From assembly GCA_020740775.1 (NCBI GenBank), contig JAHEWK010000004.1:1736001-1800000 (forward strand): a DNA stretch of 64,000 nucleotides, written 5' to 3'. Of this stretch, positions 35,688 through 46,041 are shown one piece after another; the first letter of the stretch is position 1, and the number at the start of each line of letters is the position of its first letter. The stretch comes from Ilyonectria destructans (taxonomy: Eukaryota; Ascomycota; Sordariomycetes; Hypocreales; Nectriaceae). The translations under genes were made by a program, and so were the position numbers. The notes beneath the pieces are model-generated. The model made no database searches. It saw only the letters and a list, made by a program, of their open reading frames with translations, and was not told the origin of the DNA.

Positions 35688-37155
35688 ATGGTTTCTGGGT
35701 CTGCTAAAAAGACTCCGTCGAAGGCCAGCCGCTCATCTGCTCAGGTCAGACGTTCAGCTTCTAAAGCCCTCAAGGGCGATGGATCTCCCGTCAAGACTCC
35801 TGGTTCCCGTTCCGCCAAGAAAGCCTCTCGCGAGTACAATTACACCAGCCGCCTCCCCACCGAGCAGCAGCGTCGTGAGAATGGCCGAGTTCCCGGACGC
35901 AACCTAATCGTCTGGGGTCGTGAGTTCTCCCCTTCTTTGACGCCATGAAGTGCCCTATATCCAAGCTAACACGGCTACAGGACCTCGCATGGCGGAGAAG
36001 CTTTTGCTGCATCTGCAGTATGAGTGCTCTCGCCACAAGATTGAACTACCATGGGACAGCATTGCACATCGCCTGCATCCCGGCTCTACTGGTGCCGCTG
36101 TGTCCCAGCATCTTGGCCGCCTTCGACGCGAGCTCACCGCCGAGGGCCATCTGGTTCCTCCGATGCTCCAGCGTCCTGGAATCAGTGGTGCCGTCGATCC
36201 GGACATCCGAGGCTTCGTCCGAAAGGACGATGAAGGTGAAAACAAATTTGCTACCCGACCTGTCCGGTTTTCTGAGAAGCATGATGACCGACGCTTTAAT
36301 CTCCCCGATGCTTTTGACATTCAAGATCAACTCCCCAATGCCTCCTTTGAGGAAGAAGTTGAGTCAGATGGTGAAGATCTTCCCGAGTCACCTACTCCTC
36401 AACGCCGCAGCTCTCGGGTCCCAACTGGTGGCCCTTGTCAGTACACAGAGCAGTCTTCTCCAACCCAAGATGACCAAGATTATGAGACCAATGAGTTCGA
36501 GGACAGCGCCTTCGCAGTGCAATACAATGACATGGACATCGATGTGAGTGGCCTTCTTGTGACAAATGATCGGACACTAATCAAGAGCAGGGTAACAGCA
36601 AGAGCGAGACTGAAGATGAGAACATCTTCACCAGCCCAACAGCCCGCCGACACCATAATGTCGTCGACCCCAACTTCCAAACCTATGCTCACCCTTCCAT
36701 GTACACTCATCTCAACACCATCCATCAAATCGGCACCCAGGAAGTTACCCCTCAGCCTTTTCCCATGTCGTGCCCCTCTTCAATGCAATTGCCCCAATCT
36801 CACGATGCCACGACACTATCAAAGTCCATCTTGCAGATGAACAACATTGGCGCGTACCAACTCAGCCCTTGGGGTATGTCTAACGCTGCTTTCCAAAGCC
36901 CTTCTTTGGAAGCACTTCACGCCCACATGATGCTCCAAGGCCAAATGTATCCATCAACCACATCCGAGAGTTCATCCGACCGTCCCTCAGCAGAGGAGAG
37001 CATTCTTAACGAGGCACTAGCTTCGACTGGGGCCCATTTCAACGATCTTATGGTTTGTTCAGTCACCCCTTCCAGAAGTTCACCATCTCACTTTTTTTCA
37101 GATCCACCATGCTGCCGACGACCTTCTCCCTGGTATCCATGGCACCAGGGCTTGA
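35688..37155 (+). CDS. Array gene J: larger SANT/Myb-related protein
   Basis: Four exons (35688-35919, 35981-36543, 36591-37052, 37102-37155) give 436 residues. The donors are GTGAGT, GTGAGT and GTTTGT, and the last two introns are assigned from splice signals alone. After a basic, disordered start (KKTPSKASRSS) comes the core domain at residues ~79-135: RPRMAEKLLLHLQYECSRHK, LPWDSIAHRLHPGSTGAAV, then SQHLGRLRRELTAEGHLVPP. The W, the A-V-S-Q-H-L-x-R-L-R element and the final helix correspond to the A/QHFxKLRR helix of the left-arm genes. The C-terminal half is S/P/Q/M-rich and acidic, possibly activating. If exon 4 is wrong, the frame instead ends at 37217. Likely a sequence-specific nuclear factor, by inference. 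Confidence 0.75.
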
Positions 37156-38245
37156 ACTCTTTGAGTTCCATGTCCTTTCATGGACATCTTGCGACATCGT
37201 GTTTCCATATCACTTGACCTGAACAAGGCAATGTATAGATTGGTAAAGTTACCCAGAAAGAAATACACAACACCCCTAGCACCATCATTTTTGTATGGTA
37301 GCTATCATGCATTGCGATAACACACAAAAAAAAACGAAAAAAAAAACACATCACGCTTTGGCTCAGACAAAGGAGCTGCAAGCACACTTGGCTTTTGACT
37401 TGACAACAGGTTCGATAGGTGTTTGACAAGGCGCTGGAGGCGTTGGGCAAAACCAAAAGGCTGCTTCATGTTTTATTAGACAATCCAGAGTATCAGACCA
37501 GGTGGTCGTGATGCATGGTCTTGGTTTTTGAGGCTTGGAATCATTGGAACTAAAAACCCAGATCGAGATCTGGATGGAAACGAGCGTTGGACAGGGACAT
37601 CAGGACAGGGATGGTTTGTGCATTGATGTTTTCCTCTCGGACTGGACTTGGACTGGACTTTGCTATCATAGATCGAGCCATGCGCAAGAAGCTGGCCAAA
37701 ACAAACCAATCCATCTACTTCATGAAGCTGTCTCCAGATCGGATCGAGCCACCGATGCAGTCGGCAATGGAGTTCCTGCAGGTTAAAGCACGCCGATGGG
37801 CACGACCAGGGCTAATGCCTCCGAACCCGGTGCATCGGACGCCAGCAACGAACCCCAAATGGGCCATTTGTCAGACGGACCCACGCAGAGCGACGCTGGA
37901 GAGGCTGGACGACTGCGGTGTCAAGCAGTGAACTTCGTCCTCGGCTATGGCGACGGTAATATGCTCCATCGCACAGATGTCGTTGGAAAGGAGTAGAAGT
38001 GGTCGGGGCCGAGACCATGATGCTTTAGGACTAGCGTCGCTTCTGGGTGGATGTTTTGCCGACGCTCCGGCAACAATTTTTTTGGGGCGGGAGCTTTCTC
38101 CAGTTTTGCCATCATATCAACTTCCCTCTCGTCCACCTCTCACGGTATACTTCCGCCTTTGTCCTCCTCCCAAAGACGAAAGCACGCGAGTGTTCTCCTT
38201 TCGTTTTTGTAATTCCACCTCTTATACCCCCCTTAATTCACAATC
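37156..38245. other. Intergenic; HSP60 promoter side
   Basis: 1.1 kb without a gene. It includes an A-rich tract (37321-37347), an exact tandem GGACTGGACTT pair (37639-37660), and before HSP60 a CT-rich leader with gapped TTC/GAA triplets near 38176-38205. Those triplets are too loosely spaced to be called a heat-shock element with confidence. Confidence 0.5.
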
Positions 38246-38956
38246 ATGCAGCGTGCATTGAGCTCCCGGGCGAGGGCCTCTGTCCTCTCTTCGGCTGCCA
38301 CTAAGTACCGGGCTGGAGCCGGCCTCGGTCAGCAGCTCCGATTCGCGCACAAGGTAAATTCTCTAGCAATGGAATTTTTATTCAATCGGCCTCTAACATG
38401 CTTTACAGGAGCTCAAGTTTGGTGTTGAGGGCCGTGCCGCTCTCCTCGCTGGTGTCGATACCCTCGCCAAGGCCGTTGCCACCACCCTCGGACCCAAGGG
38501 CCGAAACGTCCTCATTGAGTCCAGCTTTGGCTCCCCCAAGATCACCAAGGGTTCGTACAAGTGCTCTAATATTCCATTGGCGAGATTTTCTAACTGGTAA
38601 TAGATGGTGTAACCGTCGCCCGTGCCGTGACCCTCAAGGACAAGTTCGAGAACCTCGGAGCCAAGCTCCTCCAGGATGTGGCCTCCAAGACCAACGAGGT
38701 CGCCGGTGACGGTACCACCACCGCCACTATCCTCGCCCGTGCCATCTTCTCCGAGACCGTCAAGAACGTTGCCGCTGGCTGCAACCCCATGGATCTCCGC
38801 CGCGGTATCCAGGCTTCCGTTGAGGCCGTCGTCGAGTACCTCCAGAAGAACAAGCGTGACATCACCACCAGCGCCGAGATTGCTCAGGTTGCTACCATTT
38901 CCGCCAACAGCGACGTGCACATTGGTGCCATGATTGCCAACGCCATGGAGAAGGTT

Positions 38957-38988
<32 letters not shown>

Positions 38989-40120
38989 CAAGACCGTTCT
39001 GGACGAGCTTGAGGTTACCGAGGGTATGCGATTCGACCGTGGCTTTGTCTCCCCCTACTTCATCACCGACACCAAGTCCCAGAAGGTTGAGTTCGAGAAC
39101 CCCCTGATCCTCCTGTCTGAGAAGAAGATCTCCGCCGTCCAGGACATCATCCCGGCTCTTGAGGTCTCCACCCAGCAGCGACGACCTCTCGTCATCATTG
39201 CCGAGGACATTGAGGGTGAGGCCCTCGCTGTCTGCATCCTGAACAAGCTCCGTGGCCAGCTCCAGGTTGCTGCCGTCAAGGCCCCCGGCTTCGGTGACAA
39301 CCGCAAGTCCATCCTCGGCGATCTTGCCGTTCTCACCAACGGTACCGTCTTCACCGATGAGCTCGACATCAAGCTTGAGAAGGCTACCCCCGACATGTTC
39401 GGTTCCACTGGCTCCATCACCATCACCAAGGAGGACACCATCCTCCTCAACGGAAACGGTGCCAAGGACAGCATTTCTCAGCGCTGCGAGCAGATCCGTG
39501 GTGTCATTACCGACCCCACCACCTCTGAGTACGAGAAGGAGAAGCTCCAGGAGCGTCTGGCCAAGCTCTCTGGCGGTGTCGCCGTCATCAAGGTCGGTGG
39601 CTCCTCCGAGGTCGAGGTCGGCGAGAAGAAGGACCGATTCGTCGATGCCCTGAACGCCACCCGCGCCGCCGTCGAGGAGGGTATCCTCCCCGGTGGTGGT
39701 ACTGCCCTGATCAAGGCCTCCGTCAACGCCCTGAACGAGGTCAAGACTGCCAACTTTGACCAGCAGCTCGGTGTCAACATTGTCAAGAGCGCCATTACCC
39801 GCCCTGCCCGCACCATCATTGAGAATGCTGGTCTTGAGGGCTCCGTGATTGTCGGCAAGCTCTCCGATGAGCACGCTGCCGACTTCAACAAGGGCTTCGA
39901 CAGCGCCAAGGGCGAGTACGTCGACATGATTGCTTCCGGTATCCTGGACCCCTTCAAGGTTGTCCGCACCGGTCTCATTGATGCCAGCGGCATTGCCTCT
40001 CTGCTAGGCACCACCGAGGTCACCATTGTTGATGCCCCCGAGGAGAAGGGCCCCGGCGGCCCTCCCATGGGTGGCATGGGCGGTATGGGCGGCATGGGTG
40101 GCATGGGTGGCATGATGTAA
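38246..40120 (+). CDS. hsp60: Mitochondrial chaperonin HSP60
   Basis: Group I chaperonin that refolds imported proteins in the mitochondrial matrix. Exons 38246-38353, 38409-38550 and 38604-40120 give 588 residues. The introns have donors GTAAAT and GTTCGT and a TCTAACT branch in the second. The first exon encodes exactly the mitochondrial presequence ([20 protein letters not shown], Arg/Ser-rich, no acids) up to RFAHK. The mature protein starts at ELKFGVEGR. The [14 protein letters not shown] nucleotide-binding motif, the apical domain and the GGM-repeat tail ending GGMGGMM are complete. Codon use is strongly biased to C-ending codons, as expected of an abundant protein. Confidence 0.97.
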
Positions 40121-41101
40121 GACATGACAATGAATGATATGGACAATGTATAAAAACCGCTGGACTGGGTAGCGGCGCACATGGTGTTGCGTGTTCTAAC
40201 GGGACGGATCAAGTGGCCTCACAATCTCCCCTCTACCACTTCTTTACGACCTTGTCTTCATACCCTTTGCAGATTTTGGCCGCTTGAGCCCTGTATAGTA
40301 GCACTAACGGTGTAGCACTAGAAAGGAAAAAAAAGATAAAAGGAAAAAAGAACCTTGTACAAGATTAGCAAGCATGATTTCCTGTTTGAGGGTGATGGGT
40401 GTGAATGTGAGCGTGAGCGTGAGCGTGTGTGGGTAGGTGTGATCGAGATGATGATGATGATCATGGCGATGATAGCCGTGTGCCTTGTTTATTGTTTGTT
40501 TCATATTGCTGCCTCCCAGGCAACGGCAACGGGAACAGCGCAAGCCAGGGGTTCGCAGCGGTGCTTGCATTGCATACACTGCCTAGCTGATTGATTAATT
40601 GATTGATGCCTTGCATTAATTGACTGATGCCTTGCAGACCGACCCAGAATACTCCCGCCGAGAATGACACTTTGTTAAGACGAGCCACACTTGACACGCA
40701 CGCCTGGAGAGTCACGTGGGGCATCTCACGGCCAACCCCACCATCAGGAGTGGTGTTTTTCTCCCGCAAAAAGGCCCCGCCTCTCCCATAGCACCGCCTA
40801 ATCCGCCCAACCAACCCCCAACCAAGATACATCCACCACATCCACCTCCACCACCTCGTCCTTGCTCCCTCATCGCGAACCTCTCCAGGCATCCTCTCTC
40901 AGCCTTTAATTCCGGTACGCCCCCGCCTCGCTCCCGTCCCGTTCCCTCCTCTTTCCCTTTCGTCTGCACAAGTCTCGGTTCTGTCCGAACTATATTGTCC
41001 CGCCTTATCTTCCCCTCCTGCCGCTGCGACAGCTAATAACAAGCTCCCGCTACAGCCCACCCCTCATCCCCAAGATCCGTCTCCTGACGTAGACCGCAAC
41101 C
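40121..41101. other. Intergenic with short tandem repeats
   Basis: 981 bp. It has a GTGAGC microsatellite at about 40404-40436 and a 21-bp tandem pair annotated separately. The last 300 bp are C-rich and form the cofilin promoter/leader. No gene seen. Confidence 0.5.
40595..40636 (+). repeat. 21-bp tandem duplication
   Basis: Two abutting copies of TTAATTGAYTGATGCCTTGC plus A differ at one base (Y). Confidence 0.9.
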
Positions 41102-42005
41102 ATGGTAAGCTCAGCACCACCGCCACCCGCGATCCTTTCTCGTCCCCTATTCCGCTGTTTCTCCGTCTAACACTCGTCGCAGTCTCAATCCGGGTTCGTC
41201 CTCCCCGCTCCCTTTTCCTCCTCCTCCTCCTCCTCCTCCTCCCCCCTCCTCCTGCACCTCCGACGGTTCCCCTCCTCTCGCCAGCCTCGACGATGACGGC
41301 GCCGCGGGGCATGCAACTACTAATGGACCACGTCCATGGCCACGGCCACCGTGGATCGGCGCGCTAACCCGCCGCCGCTCTCCAGTGCCACCGTTTCCCA
41401 GGAGTGTCTCACTGCCTACAACGACCTGAAGCTCGCCAAGAAGCTCAAGTACATCATCTTCAAGCTGTCGGACAACTACAAGGAGATTGAGGTCGAGCAC
41501 TCTTCCGAAGAGCCCGACTGGGAGGAGTTCCGCAACAAGCTCATCACGGCCACCTCCAAGAGCCGATCGGTATGTCTGCCAACAACACTCATGGTCGCCT
41601 TGCACCGCCATTTCTAACCCCCCACAATAGGGCGCCATCGGCAAGGGTCCCCGATACGCCGTCTACGATTTCGAGTACCAGCTAGCCTCTGGTGACGGTA
41701 TCCGGTATGCAACCCCCTCCTACTCGCCAAACAATTACAGCACCTAACGATCTGGTAGAAACAAGATCGCCTTCATTGCCTGGTCCCCCGATGATGCCGG
41801 TGTTCAGGTAAGTCGCCCCGGCGAACCAGCGATTACGCAGCAACTGACTGACCCGCCGCAACAGCCCAAGATGATCTACGCCTCTTCCAAGGAGGCTCTC
41901 AGGCGATCACTCACCGGTATCGCTACCGAGCTGCAGGCCAACGACCCCGATGACATCGAATATGATACCATCGTCAAGACCATCAGCAAGGGCCTCGCTG
42001 CTTAA
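41102..42005 (+). CDS. cof1: Cofilin (actin-depolymerising factor)
   Basis: Severs and depolymerises actin filaments, so needed for endocytosis and polar growth. Six exons give 153 residues: 41102-41104 (ATG only), 41183-41193 (11 nt), 41386-41569, 41631-41704, 41759-41807 and 41865-42005. All junctions close in frame. The start reads M-SQSG-ATVSQECLTAYNDL, matching the conserved SxSGVxVSxEC start with the regulatory serine at position 2. The ADF-homology core is intact: KYIIFKLSDNYKEIEV, GKGPRYAVYDFEYQL, FIAWSPDDA and the actin-binding helix PKMIYASSKEALRRSL. Intron 2 carries a TCC microsatellite. Confidence 0.96.
41216..41252 (+). repeat. TCC trinucleotide repeat in cofilin intron 2
   Basis: Nine or so TCC units interrupted by a C run. 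It lies within a 192-nt intron, so length changes would not affect the protein. Confidence 0.9.
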
Positions 42006-42328
42006 ATGCACCCTCACACAATTCCCCAGACCGTCGTCTTCAAGATGGCATGGAACTGAACATACTTTGGGTCACCTCCGGCGTCAAGCTTGGGGGGCCA
42101 ACACGAATGATGTAGTGATGGTTGTGGAGAAAGAAAGGGGGGACGATGGACGTCCTTCCGGGGTGTGTCTATCGGGGTTTCTTCTCGGGCGGATACGTAA
42201 ATTTCCAGATTTGCCAGCCCTTGACCATGTACCGTAACCAGGGGAATAAATACACATACGGGTATGTGGAACTTATTGGCAACTTGTGTCGTCTATTGTA
42301 TTCTTCATCGTGATGCTCGCGTTTATCA
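42006..42328. other. Space between convergent 3' ends
   Basis: 323 bp with the 3' UTRs of cofilin and the ubiquitin-like-domain gene. Nothing else seen. Confidence 0.5.
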
Positions 42329-43000
42329 TTATGGGCTTGCCTGGCTTGATTGCCAACTTGACTTGAAGAGGGTCGACAGCTCCTCCGCCTGCGCCTGGTC
42401 CTTCAATCGCTGCATCAAGAAGCCCTTGAGATCGGACCAGAACTCTTCCGTCTCCAACGCCGCCGGTCCAGTAGCCGGGGCCATCGGTGCCGCCTCGGAC
42501 TCCTCTGGGGGGATGGCCGCCGCTCCCCCAATCACCATGACCGAAAAGTCGATGGCCATGTCTGTGTCCCCCAGTAGATCCTTGAGGACTTTGCTGTCCG
42601 GCACCGGCTTCTTGTTGTGCAGCAGCTTCATCTTTGCGACGGGGATTCTCGTCTGGGCCAACACCTTGGACTTGATGTCCAGGACGGAGATGTCGAGGGG
42701 TTGGGAAGTGAGCTTGATGTCGAGGGGCGGGTTACGTAGGGACTTGAGGGTCACCGTGACACTTCGTTCTTGGCCGGGGGCGAGCTTCGAGGGCTTGCTC
42801 ATGGGCTTTGGCATCCGGGGGAGGATATACTAGATCATACATGTCAGAATAGGAGGACAGCGCAGCGGGATGGGGCAAGAGCGTCATACCGGCGGCCGAG
42901 CCGGGAAGGACTTGGGGTCTTCCACATGGTTGGCAGAGAGCTTTACGGGTCGCGAGTCGAGCGACGACAGGAAGGTCTTTGCGAAGCCGACCTCAGCCAT
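42329..43000 (-). CDS. Ubiquitin-like-domain protein, Get5/Blt1-type candidate
   Basis: Two exons (42890-43000 and 42329-42829), donor GTATGA and acceptor CTAG, give 203 residues. The N-terminus MAEVGFAKTFLSSLDSRPVK, then RPP-YILPRMPKPM, leads into a ubiquitin-like fold at ~55-140 (RSVTVTLKSLRNPPLDIKL, VLDIKSKVLAQT, KMKLLHNKKPVPDSKVLKDL, DFSVMVIGG). The C-terminus is an acidic linker and a short helix (EEFWSDLKGFLMQRLKDQ). This order fits the fungal family that includes Get5/Mdy2 (tail-anchored protein insertion) and the annotated medial-ring Blt1-like proteins. I cannot decide between them. It is divergently transcribed from Nop2. Confidence 0.7.
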
Positions 43001-43444
43001 GATGGACAATGTTGCGGGAAGCTTGGTGGAGGCGGGGTTAATCTGGTACAGGAAGAACAGCGTGGCGTGAGTCCCAGTAGCAAGCAAGACTTGGGTTGAA
43101 AGTCGGCAAGAGCTGTCTATATGTATAAAGACCGCGACGAAATAGCTATTAGGAGGCGCTAAACGATTGCTTCCGAGACACAAACCTTCGTCATGGAGCT
43201 TCACGGTCGAAGCATTGGCGTAGCTCCACGCTGCGGCGGGCGGGACGCGGGCGGTCACGTGTGGCGGGGGCCTGATACGGAGTTCTGCCGGCTTATCGGC
43301 TGCTGCAGGCCTCGCTCGAAGAAAAAAAGTTTCGGCGGGGCGCCTCTTCTTTTCCTGGGCCAGAGACAAAGTCAAGTTCGGGCAAGTTTGTTGCTTGATC
43401 TGTTTATACAATTCCCACGAGTCGCCTCAATCCATTCATTCACA
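43001..43444. promoter_or_regulatory. Bidirectional promoter, Ubl protein / nop2
   Basis: 444 bp separate two divergent ATGs. The GC-rich core includes GGCGGGCGGGACGCGGGCGG near 43235 and a GGTCACGTG E-box at about 43253. Confidence 0.45.
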
Positions 43445-45460
43445 ATGGGTGTCGGACGACGCATGAAGAAGCAGGGGCCTCCCCAGCCCCTGTCAGAAGA
43501 GCACTTTGCCAAGCTCAAGCGCAAGGCCGGTCTGCCTGCCGATCCTGTTGTCGCAGCGCCCGAGAGGAAGAAGCGGAAAACCAACAAGTCCCAGGAGGCC
43601 AAGAGCAATGGCGCCGCTGCGAAGAAGTCTGCGACCAAGAAGACGAACGGCGCAAAGCCCGTAAAGGACGAGAAGGTTGCGACCGCGCCCAAGGCGAATG
43701 GCAGGTCGAAGAAGGCCAAGGCCCCGGTTGCCCTGGAGGATGTCTCCGACGAAGAGATGGACGATGAGTTTGACATTGCGGATCTGGAGGACGCCGATCT
43801 GTCCGACGGTGGTGCGGGCTTAAAGGACGATTTCCTCGAGTCTGACAACGAGGACTCAGTGTTCGACTCGGACGAGGAGGGCGGCAAGGGAAGGGCCATG
43901 TTCTCTGAGGACGAGGACGAGTCGGACGCCGAGGAGAAGCTCACAGCCGCCAACATCGCCGGTCTCACAAGGAAATTGGATGCCCAATTGGCAGAGGAGG
44001 CCGCTGAAGCTGAGGCTGAGTTGGCCGAGGCCGCGCTGCAGACCAACATCGACGGCGACAAGCCCCATATTCTACAAGACGACGATGAGGACGACGAGCT
44101 CAACGCCACAGCCAGCGCCCTCCTCGCCCCCGACCTACAACTCCTCCGAACTCGAATCACCGAAAACATCCGCGTGCTCGACGACTTCGCTAAGCTCTCC
44201 GAGGACGGCCGCTCCAGGGCCGAGTACACAGCGCAGCTAATCAAGGACATCTGCGCCTACTACGGCTACTCGGAGTACCTGGCCGAGAAGCTCTTCAACC
44301 TCTTCACGCCCCGCGAGGCCTTTGCCTTCTTCGAGGCCAACGAGTCGGCCCGCCCCGTCGTCATCCGAACCAACACGCTGCGCACCCATCGCCGCGATCT
44401 CGCCCAGGCCCTCATCAACCGCGGCGTCACCCTCGAGCCCGTCGGCAAGTGGTCCAAGGTCGGTCTCCAGGTCTTCGAGAGCAACGTGCCTCTCGGTGCC
44501 ACGCCCGAGTACCTCGCCGGCCACTACATCCTCCAGGCCGCCTCCTCCTTCCTGCCCTGCATGGCCCTCGACCCCCAGGAGAACGAGCGCGTGCTGGATA
44601 TGGCCGCCGCCCCCGGCGGTAAGACGACTTACATGGCCGCCATGATGAAGAACACTGGCTTCATCATGGCCAACGATCCCAACAAGGCCCGAGCCAAGGG
44701 TCTGATCGGTAACATCCACCGCCTCGGCGCCCGCAACGTCATCGTCTCCAACTACGACGCCCGCGAGTTCCCCAAGCCCATGGGCGGCTTCGATCGCGTC
44801 CTGCTCGATGCCCCTTGCTCAGGAACCGGCGTCATCGCCAAGGATCCCAGCGTCAAGACCAACAAGACCGAGCGTGACTTCATGCAACTCCCCCACATCC
44901 AGAAGCAGCTTCTCCTCGCCGCCATCGACTCCGTCAACCACGCCTCCAAGACCGGAGGCTACATCGTCTACTCGACCTGTTCCGTCACCATCGAGGAGAA
45001 CGAGTCCGTCGTCCAGTACGCCCTCAGCCGCCGCCCCAACGTCCGCCTCGTCGACTCCGGCCTCGCCTTCGGCAAGGAGGGCTTCACCAGCTTCATGGGC
45101 AAGAACTTCGACCCTTCCGTCCGCCACACCCGCCGCTACTACCCGCACACCTACAACGTCGACGGCTTCTTCGTCGCAAAGTTCCAGAAGTTCGCCGCCA
45201 CCAGCGCAAAGGCTGCTGCCGCCCGCGACAGCTCCGGCTCTTACGTCAACAACAACGCCGCCGAGGTCGTCGACCGCACCCCTATCACCGACGACGAGGA
45301 CGGTGCGACCGGCGATGACTTTGGTGGCTGGGACGATGACGAGGACAAGGAATACATGGAGAAGGGACGACGAAACGCCATGCGCCGGAGAGGTCTAGAT
45401 CCCAGGAGTAACGACAAGAAGGCCAAGGCCGCCAAGAGCAAGAAGCCGAGTAAAAAGTAG
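43445..45460 (+). CDS. nop2: 25S rRNA cytosine-C5 methyltransferase Nop2
   Basis: Nucleolar S-adenosylmethionine-dependent methyltransferase needed for 60S subunit maturation. Intronless, 671 residues from ATG 43445 (MGVGRRMKKQGPPQPLSEEH); the frame is open upstream, but the N-terminus of the family starts here. The first ~240 residues are K/E/D-rich, typical nucleolar low complexity. The catalytic domain holds NTLRTHRRDLAQALINRGV, the SAM-binding motif LDMAAAPGGKTTY (near 385), and the motif IV DAPCSGTGVIAKDPS (near 455). It also carries the nucleophile-bearing YSTCSV (near 509), so both catalytic cysteines are present. The C-terminus is lysine-rich. Confidence 0.97.
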   Translation: MGVGRRMKKQGPPQPLSEEHFAKLKRKAGLPADPVVAAPERKKRKTNKSQEAKSNGAAAKKSATKKTNGAKPVKDEKVATAPKANGRSKKAKAPVALEDVSDEEMDDEFDIADLEDADLSDGGAGLKDDFLESDNEDSVFDSDEEGGKGRAMFSEDEDESDAEEKLTAANIAGLTRKLDAQLAEEAAEAEAELAEAALQTNIDGDKPHILQDDDEDDELNATASALLAPDLQLLRTRITENIRVLDDFAKLSEDGRSRAEYTAQLIKDICAYYGYSEYLAEKLFNLFTPREAFAFFEANESARPVVIRTNTLRTHRRDLAQALINRGVTLEPVGKWSKVGLQVFESNVPLGATPEYLAGHYILQAASSFLPCMALDPQENERVLDMAAAPGGKTTYMAAMMKNTGFIMANDPNKARAKGLIGNIHRLGARNVIVSNYDAREFPKPMGGFDRVLLDAPCSGTGVIAKDPSVKTNKTERDFMQLPHIQKQLLLAAIDSVNHASKTGGYIVYSTCSVTIEENESVVQYALSRRPNVRLVDSGLAFGKEGFTSFMGKNFDPSVRHTRRYYPHTYNVDGFFVAKFQKFAATSAKAAAARDSSGSYVNNNAAEVVDRTPITDDEDGATGDDFGGWDDDEDKEYMEKGRRNAMRRRGLDPRSNDKKAKAAKSKKPSKK

Positions 45461-46041
45461 ACAAGTAGATACCAACCGGGATGCCATCATGGGTCTGTTT
45501 TATGTCGTTTTTGTCACCGAGATGTCGAATAATAGAAAGGAAATTCAAAAGCATGTCTTACGCCGCACGATGCCCAAAAACGCCGAGAGAGAAAAATGTG
45601 AGGAATACCGTCTTTGTTTGCAAGTCATAAAACATTTCGTTCATCTCATCATTAAGCTCTCTTTCCTCCTGGAGCTGTGTTGCCGCGTCCCTCCTTTTTT
45701 CTCTATAATCGCGAGTCCCAAATCCCCAGTTCCTGGCCCGTCTTTCATAGAATACATACATGATCACATCATAAAACCGATGCCGGTAGCCCAAACAATA
45801 AAAACACAAAACATCAAACCCCGTCCATGCCAAGGCGTAAACCGCACAAATGGCCAAAACAAAACCACTTCCCTTTAGTATCCAGCCGGGTTATCTCCAT
45901 AACGACCGTTGCTGGCGACTGACATATGTGTGACGTATTGTTTATCCACAAAAGTTCCGATCCGGTGGTTGGCGTATTACAAAAAGATTCGCAGGTAAAA
46001 CAAGGTTGTGAACAGAAGAAAAAACGTTGGGTGTTGCCGGC
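45461..46041. other. Space between convergent nop2 and byr4
   Basis: 581 bp, AT-rich for this window, holding both 3' UTRs. No gene seen. Confidence 0.5.

Noticed and set aside
38176..38205. Heat-shock element before hsp60
   Set aside because: The GAA/TTC triplets do not keep the regular five-base spacing of a canonical element.
38393..39874. 493-codon open frame antisense to hsp60
   Set aside because: It mirrors the strongly C-ending codon bias of hsp60, is rich in L/G/D, has no domain and crosses hsp60 introns. Such long antisense frames are a known effect of codon bias.
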